Below, one piece after another: positions 34,001-46,000 of a stretch of DNA of 64,000 nucleotides. Where the stretch lies: positions 5,800,501-5,864,500 of the forward strand of contig NC_030811.1 in NCBI RefSeq assembly GCF_001704415.2, given 5' to 3'. How positions within the stretch are numbered: the first letter of the stretch is position 1; each line of letters starts with the position of its first letter. This DNA is from Capra hircus. Its lineage: Eukaryota > Chordata > Mammalia > Artiodactyla > Bovidae. The notes under the pieces are model-generated. The model saw only the letters and a program-made list of their open reading frames with translations, was not told the origin of the DNA and ran no database searches. The translations under genes were made by a program, and so were the position numbers.

Positions 34001-37000
34001 AAAGATAGTACTGTTACAAAATGAATGATTTATGTCTCTATCGGTAAACCCTCGTCTCTTCACGCGCTGCTTTTCCTTATCTCTCAGATCACGCCTGTAT
34101 AGTTTCCATACAACGTCTCTCCAAAGAGTTGATCTGGAGTTGAGATTCTCTTCAGATTTAAAACTTAATGCACCTTCTGAGAGCATGACCATTGTTGAAC
34201 CATCTTCAGGAAATAACTAGTGTTTCAGAATCCAGATTGGATTAGGGCAAAAGCCAAAGTCAATGTGTGAACTTATTATGAGGCCAGACTTTGAAAGGTG
34301 CTCAAGTAAAGAACACAATTTGCAATAGATTAGCAAAGTCTCTTGTAGCTGCTGCAGGCAGACTGCATGTGAACTTGACCAGGGAGCTGAATGGCCAGTT
34401 TGGAGGAGGAGGTTGGTGAGGGCACCTCTCAAAGCCAGGAGTGACTAGAACCAGGACTGAGAGCACTGGGAGTACTGGCGTTTGCGTACTGAGAATAGGT
34501 ATCGTTTAGTGCTGACTTGTAAAGATTTTAGCCCTGGTTAGCTTATAGTTCTACTTTTGAATGGAAACAGTAGACCACTGTGTCAGGTCTGCAAATAGAA
34601 CCTTCCTGTTCCTTCTTAAGTATTTAATGATCTCCCCTTAGGGGGAGAGTCCAAGGATGAAAGACCCTAAGGAGACCTAGCTTTTCCTCAGTCCCACTTC
34701 TGCTCATTCTGAGTGGAGTCCAGCTTGCTCCCTGGGGAGCTGGGGTTTCAGCTCTCGCGCCCCAATTTCTCCCGAAGAGGAGAGCTTGCCGTCAGCCTGC
34801 CTGTGGCCTGAGCTGAACTACGTTGTCTGCTTTTGTCAGAGTAGTTACTTGTGTTTTCCAGTTAAATGTCCGTTAAGCCTGTCAAGTAACTTACGCCCTT
34901 TATAAAGATAATGACTAGGGAACTCTCACCGGATATGTGCCAGTAATCATCATTTTTCAGTGTGGTCTACTGGTTGTCTGTACCTGTGATTTTGCACTTA
35001 ATCTCATGCTGTCTTGTTTACTGTGTGTAAAAGGAGTGAAGAAGTGTTAGTTGCTCAGTCGTGTGCAGCTCTTTGAGAACCCATGGACCGAGGCCATCAG
35101 GCTCCTCTGTCCCTGGGATTCTCCAGGCAAGAATTCTGGAGTGGGTTGCCATTTCCTTCTCCAGGGGATCTTCCCGACCCAGGGACTGAACCCGGGTCTC
35201 CTACATCGCAGGCAGATGCTCTACTGCATGAGCCACCAGGGAAGCCCTCATGGTGTGTGACCTTCCAGTTTGGTCGTCACTTCACAAATTGACTCAATAA
35301 TTTACGAGGCTATTTCCCCTCACCCCCCACCCCTCACCCTTGCAAGTAACGCTATTGAGACTTATCTGGTGCCAACACATTATGGTTTGTTACTATCTAA
35401 TCCAGTGTTTCCTACTGATCTCCCTCTTTGGGGAAGCTTAACACGTATAGCATAGCATACCTTCTTTCTTTCACCGGTTTTAATCTAATTCTACTTTGAA
35501 AAAGTTATAAAAATCATTTTTAATTCCTTTTTTAAAAATTCTTCAAAACTTTTCAGCCTTGCTAACTTATAAAAGAGGTGTGTGTTTGTTTGTTTTCCTT
35601 CTTACTGCTTTCATTGCATAAAAGAGTTTTGTTGTATTTTGAGCTAAATGTTCCTTAAGGGGTTAGTATCTCACCTGACGTAGGCCAGGTGTTACCATCT
35701 CCCTCATCAAAACTTTCTCAAAGTCAGAACGTTTCCTCCCTGGACATACTCTTCCCTCTTAAAATACACAGTCGCAAATGAGCTAAGGCTGGGTTGTGTG
35801 TGTGTCCCTTTAGGAAAAATAAGCATACAGACACGCAGGGCAGTGGGCACACCGCGGTGCCAGTGCAGCATGGTCCCTTCTGCCCGCAGTGCGCCTGGAG
35901 AGTGTGGCATGGCCGGGCGACCGCTGCAGCTCTGTGGCACCGGCAGGCCGGCGCTCGGGCACCAACACAGACTAGACGCCTGTTTCTTACTAGGTTGCTG
36001 CAAACATAATTGCAATTTCGGATCGTGAATTTTAAATCATTATAACTAGGCTCAAACATGTCTTTATGAATCAAAATGGGAACCATTACAATCAACACAT
36101 TTTCACCAATGAGAGCTAAGTTTGTTTATTCCTATGGTGTGAAAACCTGTTCTCCGGGATTCGATGAACTCATGGAAAGCATTTTCTGCCTCCTGCTTGT
36201 TGTGGAAGCGTTTTCCCTGCAGAAAGTTCTCAAGATACCTTGAAGAAGTGGTGGTCGGTTGGCGAGAGGTCAAGTGAGTATGGCAGATGAGGCAAAACTT
36301 CGTAGCCCAACTTGTTCAGCTTTTTGAGGTGTTTGGTTGTGCAGTCGGGCGTCGTCGTGGAGAAGAATTGGGCCCTTTCTGTTGACCAGTGCCAGCTGCG
36401 GGCCTTGCAACTTTCAGTGCCTCTCATCGATTTGCTGAGCGTGCTTCTCAGATGTAATGATTTGCCAGGATTCAGAAAGCTGTAGTGGACCAGACGGGCA
36501 GCAAACCACCAGGCAGTGACCGTGACCTTTTTTGGTGCAAGTTTGGCTTTGGGATGTGCTTCAGAACTTCTCAGTCCAACCACTGAGCTGGTCACTGCCG
36601 GTTGTTGTATAAAATCCACTTTTCATCACACATCACAACCCAATAGAGAAATGGCTCGTTTGTTGTTGCGTAGACTTAAGACAACACTTTAAAATGACAA
36701 TTTTTTGAATTTTGGTCTGCTTGTGTGGCACCCGCTTACTGAGCTTTTTCACCTTTCCAATTTGTTTCGAATGCCAGATGACCATAGAATGGTCAGCATT
36801 GAGTTCTTCAGGAGTTTCTCATGTACTTGTAAGAGGATCAGTTTCAAGGATTGCTCATGGTCAGCATTGAGTTCTTCAGGAGTTTCTCATGTACTTGTAA
36901 GAGGATCAGTTTCAAGGATTGCTCGGCACCGGTCCTTGTCACCTTCCGGTTGCTGGCAACTGTGCTCCTTGTCTTCCAGGCTCTCGTCTCTCATTTGCGA

Positions 37001-40000
37001 AACTTCTTGAACCACCACTGCACTATACGTTCGTTAGCAGTTCTAGGCCAGATGCATTGTTGATGGTGCAAGGTGTCGCCATTGCTTTATGACCCATTTT
37101 GAACTAGAATAAGAAACTGCTTGAATTTGCTTTTTGTCTAACATCATTTCCCTAGTCTAAAATAAATATGAAATAAACAGCACATAATAAGTCATTAGTA
37201 AAAAAGCATAAAGCAAGAAACACATTAAAATGATGTATAACATAACCATATTTATTCCAATATCAAATGGAAAATTCCAGCAGTGCAAAACCACAGTTAC
37301 TTTTGGACTAACATGTTGACCTGTTTCCTAGTCATGTATATGAATTGACATCTTTTGTGGTCTGAGTGTGAGTGTGCCCATCAAAGGTCTGAGCACATGT
37401 GTTTACAGTGTGTCAGGCGCTGCGTTTGTCTTGGTAGACTGATTAGTGAAAGCAGATCCTTTCAGACAGCTTTTAAGCAGGAAAAGAAAGGAAACAAGAC
37501 CACTATGAGAGAGTGACTGGCAGGGAGTGGGTGCACCTCCGGTTGGGTGGTCTTAGAGAGGGATGTTTGAACTCAGGCCACAATAACAATAAAAGTGTGT
37601 ACATTCAGAGATGGGGGTGGGCGGCTGGGACAAAGGCATGAAGGCAGCAGAACTTGGTGAACATGGAAGGATCTGACTGGAGCTTGGGGATGGGGGTGGA
37701 TATGAAGATGGAAGGATACGACCGAGCTTCCCTGGTGGCTCAGATAGAGAAAGTCTGCCTGAACCACAGGAGACCCAGGTTCCATCCCTGAGTCGGGAAG
37801 ATCCCCTGGAGAAGGAAATGGCAACCCACTCCAGGACTCTTGCCTGGAAAATCCCACGGATGGAGGAACGTGGTAGGCTACAGTCCACAGGGTCGCAAAG
37901 AGTCAGACATGACTAAGCGACTTCACTCACTTGGGGGTGGGGGTGGGCGCAGCAGATGAGATAGGGATCCCTGGTGGGCAGAGCCTGGGACCGTGGGCTG
38001 CGGTTCGGAGGTGGGGCTTATTCTGATGGCAGTGAGGGTTTTAAGCAAGACAGTAACACTTAATTTTCAGAAGCTCTTGTAGACTGCTTTGTAGAGAACA
38101 ATTTCCGTTTTTAGGCATCCTAAAGATGCTCTGAACTGTGCTTACTGCACATGCGTCCAGAGAGGCCTGCCAGCTTGGGGGCTTTTCTCGTCATCTCCCA
38201 CAGCCCCGACTTTGAAGCGCGTGTGTTTATTAGTTGGAGCGTGTGGGGACTGCCTTTGGTGTGAAAGTCTGAGCCACACCTCTCTTCTCTGTGGTCTGGA
38301 GGGAGGTGGGCCCCACAAGTGTGAAACTAGTCTTACCAGACTGCTCTCCTTGGCCCTCCCTGCACGTACTTTGAGGTGGAAGTTCCATGAGATATGGCAG
38401 GCCCGTAAGATGGGTGTTTAATAATGCTCTAAGAATGTAAGAGAAGGAAGGGTTTGGGGTGAAATTAGGGAGGGATCACTTCCTGTTTCCTGCTGATAAA
38501 ATCAGTCTGCCCTCCATATTCGCAGTTGCTACATCCAGGGGTTCAGCCAACCTCGGATGGAAAATATTGGGTTGGGGGACGAATTCCAGAAAGTTCCACA
38601 AAGCAGAATTTGAATCTGTTACACACTGACAACTATTTCCATGGTATTTGGTTTGTATTATTGGGTATTATAAGTAATCTGGCGGTGTCTGTTGTCTTCT
38701 CTCGTATTCTCTTCCATTCTAGTCTGTTACAGGATATCGGATATAATTCCCTGTGCTGTACAGTGGGACCTTATTGTTTAGAGTTTATCTCTGCTAGTCC
38801 CAGACTCCTCATAGATCCCCGCCCCACCTTCCCCCTTTGGTAACCGTAAATTTGTTTCTGTGTCGGTGAGTCTATTTCTGTTTTGCAAGTTCACTGATAT
38901 TCTACCAGCTTTACATGAGGGACTTAGAGTTTTGGTGTCTGAGCGGAGTCCTGGAGCCAGTCCCCTGGGACTCAGCAGGACGGCTGCAATGTGGCCTTGC
39001 CCTCTTTCTTCACAGGGTCCCTGTTCTCAAGCCCCCCAGGAGAAATTGACTGACAGCAGAGGGGGAGAGAGCTGAAGGCTGGCTCTTGATTCGTTAAAGT
39101 AGACTTTTATCGCATGTTTTCAGATATTGTGTATGTGTGTTTGTCGCTCAGTCATGTCCAGTTCCCATGGACTGTAGCCCACCAGGCTACTCTGTCCATG
39201 GGATCCTCTAGGCAAGAATACTGGAATGGGTTGCCATTCCCTTCTCCAGGAGATCTTCCTGACCCAGAGATCGAACCCAGGTCTCCTGCATTGCAGGCAG
39301 ATCATTTACCGGGGAAGCCCCTGTTCAGATTATCCTCTTTAAAAACTGTGCTTGATAACACTTACAACATCCATAAATTAAAGAACTCAAAGAAACTAAT
39401 CATGCTGTTTTAATTTTATATTCATAATTAATAACCAGATTTCAGGGACACCAGAGGAAATTAGCTTAGACCTTATTTAAAGGTTTGTTTACTTTTAAAA
39501 ACTGTGTGATATGCTTATTGGTTAGTACTGTTTGTTAGTATCACAGACATGTTTAATTCATAGTAGCTTCATTGCTTAAATTCCTATTGTATATATGAAA
39601 TATATTTTCTCTTAGACTGTTTTTGGTAAAATAGTAAAATTATTTTTTTTTACCGTAATATACCAATACATACTGAGCTGTTGCTCTCTTTTATAGGGAA
39701 ATCCTCGTTGACGATTCAGTTTGTTGAAGGCCAATTTGTTGACTCCTACGATCCAACCATAGAAAATAGTAAGTATTGTTTTCAGGGATTTATAAGCTGA
39801 GAAGCCTGCTTTTTGCTTATCAGCAGCCACTGTGTATTCCTGGAGGCTTTGATTGCAAAGAGTATTCAGTTAAACCTATAGATCTCCAGCCAGGGGCCCA
39901 GAAAAACTTCCACAGCTTTACCCGTTTCACACGGAATGAATCTTACTTCACACTGAATGATGCCCAGATGCCATTGTCTCGACGTTGTTACTCATTCCCA

Positions 40001-43000
40001 TAGGATGCAGTTCCACACTGGAACCTCCTGTTAGAGACGCTGCTGTATGGAAAGAGAGTATGCGGTCTTCTTTCCCCTTCTCAGCAGTAGCCCTTTCTAG
40101 CAATCCTAGGCTTGAAAGGATGAAAACACTCCAGTTCCTTTGTACCTTACTTTTATAGACGCTCTAGTCCCCACAGCCCCTTCCAGCTCTAAAGACTTGA
40201 GAGGAGGCTGTGGAGAGTGAGCTGTTTCAGGATTGGAGCGAGCCCTTGCAGCGTTTCCTGAAAAGTTGTATCCAGAGCTCGTTGGCGTTTCAGGCCATGT
40301 GCAGAAAAAAGCCCCCAAGACCAGAACCAGCCTCAGCCTTTACTTTGTCCAGTATCAGTCTATGATTTCAGAATCTTCCTGAAGGATTCTAGGCCCATGG
40401 CCCAAGCCTAGATCGCGGGAACAGGGAAGAGAACCCGGAATGCTTCCATCCCAGGAAGCGGGTGTTTTGGACGCTGGTCTTATTTCAGGCTGTCTTAGAA
40501 CCCTAGGCAGACACTAGAACCAAGACTTGAGGTTCTTGACACCATGACTTACCTAGAATCTCCCGAGGAGCTTACAGATTTAAAGCTGAGATTGTCAAAG
40601 TCTGATTGGCATGTTAGACTGAAGCCGACTTAACAGCCAGGTTCATGACTCTTAACAGCTGGATTTGACTTCTCCTGCCAAAAAAGAGGCTCATGATGGA
40701 TTTGACAGACAATGGCCTGCATGTCAGAAAGGCCTCACTGTCTTTTTGTATGGCTTATGAGCAAAGAATGATTTTTACATTTTTTAATATTTGAAAAAGT
40801 CAAAAGAAAAAGAATGCTGGTGACATGTGAGTGTTGCGTGAAATTCAGATTTCAGGATCCATCAAGTTTTATCAGAACGTGGCCCTGCCAAGACGCTGTG
40901 CTCCACTGTCTCTGGCCGTCTCAGCTCTACGATTGCAGAGCTGTTGAGTGGCTGCCTCAGAGACCATCTGGCCTGAAGAGCCTGAAATAGTTACTGTCTG
41001 GCCCCTTTCAGACAGAGTTTGCCAGCCCCTGGCTTAAAATACTCAACTGTCCTTTGCGTCCCAGCATGCTGGTGGCAGGGAAGGAAGCCTGTAGGTTGCT
41101 GAGCTAACTAGGCAGATCCGAGTTTGAGGTAACCCCTGCCAGTCTCAGGAAGGAGGTATCCTAACTCCATCCTGTGTTGATGTGTTTAGCTGGCATCGAC
41201 TAGTGTGCCAATGTGAGGAGCAGATTCATCTGAATGTTACATGCACAAGCTTGGTTGCCTCAGCGTCAGAATAAGGACAGAATAACCCATGACCTTGCCC
41301 TTAATATTTGCTATACGTAGCAATTTCAAAGTTTGTGTCCTTAAAGAGCTAAGGCTCATTGGGGAATTTTATCCATAGAAGACAGTTTTCATGGCAAGCT
41401 CTGCCCTAAAAGTGGTTCTTCTAATTGTGTAGCTTTGTGCCATTTAAAATTGAATTGGAAGGAAAGTCATGTTGTATATAAATACATTTTCTTTGTATGT
41501 AAGTAATGGACCTGATGAAAGTGGAACTTTCTTACCTTGATGCTATCTCAAAACCAGAATATAATCCTACCTTGAAGGCTGTCAGCATCGTCTTTAATCA
41601 CATTTTTAATATTTTCCTAACACTTAGTATTCAGTAATAAAGATGAATTCTCAGTATTTATTAAATTTTTTGGCAAGAGCAGAAATGATTGTCCAAGTAT
41701 GAGTCCCTTTAAAGTTCATGAGGTGGGACCTCCCTGGTGGTCCAGTGGCTAAGAGCTCTCCTGCCAGCACAGGGGACGCAGATTCGATCCCTCATCCGGG
41801 AAGATTTCACATGCCACAGAGCGACTGCTGAGCCTTTTCTCCAGAGCCCATGCTCCACAACAAAGGAAGCCAAGCACCGCAGCCAGAGAGGAGCTCCTGC
41901 TCACCACAGCTAGAGAAAGCCCATGCAGCGGTGAAGACCCAGCGTAGCCAAAAACAAATAATAAAAAAACAATTTTTTAAGTTTATGAGGCATATACAGA
42001 CATCACGTTCCGTATATGAGGCTTCTGACCAAGTAACACAGTGAGAAGCCCTCCACCCTTTGCCCCACAATGTAGCGGAAGAAAATTGCTCAGAGAAACC
42101 AAGGAACGAGCAAGAAAATGGTTGTCATTTGGTAGCATCATAAACGAATGTGTGGTTTCATGGTTTTAAAAAACACTACTCTAAATCTGGGAATCGCTAC
42201 ACCTAACTTTATAATCTAGTCCAAGTTGTTGCTAGCAGACATTCAGTAGTAACACATCTCTGAAGTATCACTGCAGAAGCAAAAATTCTGGGACTCGGTC
42301 ATCTTTTAACAGGGGTTTAAGAGAATAGCATCAATAAAACCATGGTAATATTTTCTAGTTTGAGGAAATTTCTAGACCAAATACTGCTCTGCCAATGTGC
42401 TTTCTTATGTACTGTAGTGTTACTCCCACAACTCAGTTCAAACTAGATTGATATGATGAAATGTAACGGTGGTGTTGGTTCAGTTGCTCAGTTGTGTCTG
42501 ACTCTTTGGGACCCCATGGACTGCAGTACGCCAGACATCCATGTCTTTCACTATCTCCCGGAGTTTGCTCAAACTCATGTCCGTTGAGTCGGTTATGCCA
42601 TCCAGCCATCTTGTCCTCTGTCGCCGCCTTCTCCTGCCTTCAATCTTCACCAGCATCAGGGTCTTTTCAGTGAGTCAGTTCTTTGCATCAGGTGGCCAAA
42701 GTATTGGAGTTTCAGCTTCAGCATCAGTCCTTCCAGTGAATATTCAGGACTGATTTCCTTTAGGATGGACTGGTTGGATCTCCTTGCAGTCCAAGGGACT
42801 CTCAAGAGTCTTCTCCAACACCACACTGCAAAAGCATCAATTCTTCGGCACTGAGCTTTCTTTATAGTCCAACTCTCACATCCGTACGTGACTACTGGAA
42901 AAACCATAGCTTTGACTAGATGGACCTTTGTCGGCAAAGTAATGTCTCTGCTGTGTAGGTTGGTCATAGCTTTCCTTCCAAGGAGCAAGCATCTTTTAAT

Positions 43001-46000
43001 TTCATGGCTGTTGTCACACCTCAATTGAAACTAAATTGATATGATGAAATCTCACAGTGGTAGTTTATAATTTAAAGGAAAAATGGCAGCGGTTCGCAGT
43101 TTCTGCCATCTGGAAGTAGCACTGTTAGTGAATTAGTACAGCTCCTCACCAGAAGTTGGGAAATTCTCCTTAGGCGTTGTACTGCATCATCACGCGTTGC
43201 ATGGTGGGTAACTTGTCCAGCAGACTATGAATTAGGAATTCTCAGCGCACATTAGTAACACAGATCTTATTTTATGAGTACCTCATTTTAGAAACCTTTA
43301 TTAATATGCTGCTTATTTGCTTATTAGGTTTAACTTAGCTCTTAAGCCTCTGTTCATCTTGCTTGCGGCAGTTTCAGGGTTTGAGGTTGAAAATTGGAGG
43401 AATTTCTCTAGTGATTGGAAAGGGAGGGAGAGAGGAGAGCCCAAGGTCAGGCTTGCAGGAGCCGGCCGCCTTTCCCTTCTACACCAGGAGGTTGTGTCGA
43501 GTGTCTTTCCGGGCTGTGGAACCCACAGGCGTGCCTCTCGTTGCACTTCCCTTTTTTCTGTAGTAACAAGAAGAGGCAGTGTTCCTGCGGCAGATGGAAG
43601 GTCTTCAGTTTGATTTCACTGCTGTGTGTAGGAGGGTTTACATCCTCTTCCTAGGCAAGGAAATGCTAAAACGCTTATTAATATCTTGTTTCTTTTCTGT
43701 CTCTCCCCTCACTGGCCAGTATGTCCCCTGTTTGTTGGTTGAATCTCATGTCTTTCTGACCCAGCCTCGCAGTGCCCCCGACGCTCAGACCTTTGCTCTC
43801 TGGTGACCCTGTCTCTCCTCTAAGCTCAGCTGTTTTCTTTAGCTGCCCCCGTTGCTCCTTGGATATTTCCTGGGCTTTCGCGCTGAACATAACTAAATCC
43901 AGCCACACCGCCCCGCCCCCACCGCGGCTCCTCCAGGCCTTGCCTCTGCGGATAGCTGGTGACTCGGGCCTCAAGTCGCTCAGCCCAGAAGCTCAGGAGT
44001 CATCCTGATCTGCAGTGTCGCATACCTGCTTCCAGTCTGTGAGAAAACCCTTTCTGTCCTTGTGCACGGCATCCAGAATCCGCCGTTTCTCAGCCCTCCA
44101 GTCCAGGCCCCCATCCTTCTTAGATCGTGATAGTCTAGATGGCGTCTCCCTGTGTCCCTCATCCATTTTCGTCCATCTCACTACTCATGGCATAGCCAGA
44201 GTGATCTTTTCTTTAAATACAGATCGCACCAGGTTACTCACCGCATCCTAGCGTGATCGTTAACTTGCTCCTCTGTCCACCCCCCCCCCACCCTCACTGT
44301 TCTCGCAGTCTCAGTGGCTTAGTCTTTCTCACTTTTCCCTGACTTTGTTACTTTTTCACTTGCAGTTTCAGCTCTGCCTGGATGCTTCTCATAGGGAAGC
44401 TAATTGACTGTGTGTGTCTGTCTCTCCATCTGCTTATCCTCCCTTTCCTGGGGTGTCAGCTCACCGAGGTCAGAGACTGCAGTATCTTGAACACTTGGAA
44501 CAGTGCTGGCAGTGATCACCGGTCCCCAGGAAAGAGTTCGTGAATGATGAGTCTCAGTGATCTTTCCAGGTTTCCTGCTCACCAGCGTCCCTGACAGAGC
44601 TTCCATCGAGTCTCAGATGCGCTTCTGGTCTCACCTGACTGAGTGTGATGGGGAGGGGGGCAGGTCTTCACACTGCACGCCACGACTGCCCCCGGCCGAC
44701 AGGGATCAGGAGCACAGTCAGTCCGAAGTGCGCCCCAAATTGAAGGTTCCAGCGTGTGGGAAGAGTACAGTAGCGTTTTTCTCTTAGAAGTGATGAAAGC
44801 GGTTTATCTTGGGTACTCCCTGTCTTGATGTATTCTGATTCAGTTTTCATCCAGTGTGTCGATTTCACTGAAGTGATGGTTTTCAGGAAGAGCACAGGGA
44901 TGATAAAGTGGGGCAGCTGGCTCGGGCGGTCTGCTCTGCGATTCTCGCTTCCCTGGTTCTAGCCTCGCCCTGGTCGCGTCAGAAAAGCTTGGCGCTAGGA
45001 CGCGTCTCTTCGATTATCGCTTGTCATGGGGGCCAGCCTTTCTCTCCCGGGCGAATTCATCATTGACGTAAGATCTCTCCTTGTCACGGCTGTCTCTCAG
45101 GATTTTCATCAGTCGCTTTTTGCTGTCTCTTTTGTCTGTGGAACAAAGTGGCAGGAGTGGGTCCTCTCTCAGCGGCGCAAGGGGTGGATTCTGTTGGCTG
45201 CTCCAGTCAGGTGGGGGGCTAGCCAGGAGATTGAGGACTCAGGCTGAGTTAAGATGCTGGGCCTGGGGTGTGCAGAAGAAATCTGTCCCATTTATTTACC
45301 AGGGGCTCAGATGGTTATTTACCAAGGGTTCATATCCTATTACTATTAATGGTTCTTTCCTCTTTCATCTCTTTTTGTCTGCTGTCTCTCTCCTTAGAAT
45401 TATGAACTTTCCCTAAGTGATTTGAGTCTGATTCCCACCCACTCCCCTGATAGGGAAAAGTAGTTGTGACAAATTGCTTCCAGCCTTAATCCAAGTCGAG
45501 TGGTGACTTCACAAAGAACATCTATTCTGTGCCGTTCTATTTCTCGATAAAATTGTTTAATTTTTTATGCACTGGAAGCTCTTTGCACTTCAGTTAATGT
45601 TAGCTCTTTGTGTTCTGACACCAGACTTGCTGTAAATTAATGAAAAGTCGTGTGCTTTGGGCTCATTCTAGACCTCAGGCTCTGTATGCTGCGCCTTTCA
45701 CAAGAGGGCCGTCCATAGAGCGCTCACTCTGCTTTGTGTAAGATAGAAGCGTTGTCTGCTCTCAGTGTCTTTGAAGATAGTTCAAGGTTTGCCTGACGTT
45801 GGTTTTAGTAAGTCGTCACTGCTTAGTTCAATAATGGAAGGAGGGAAGGGTCTGTTAAACTCAAGACATTCTTTTTTGTTTCCTGGGATCATTTTATGAG
45901 ATTATTAAGGACTCTGCTTAATTGGATGTCAATTGTTCAAGCTTTCAGTGATCGAAAGTTTGTTTTTTCCTAGCTAACAAATATTCTAATTCCTTTTTCA

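Noticed and set aside
36230..36619. Possible domesticated mariner transposase (SETMAR-like fusion)
   Set aside because: The transposase is broken by frameshifts, stops and a 68-bp duplication and is antisense to RHEB within intron 1. No SET domain or host exon is joined to it.
39776..40003. A small frame right after exon 2 suggesting an extended exon
   Set aside because: The canonical gtaagt donor at 39769 ends exon 2 exactly in the phase needed by exon 3. Read-through is not required and the frame has no known homology.
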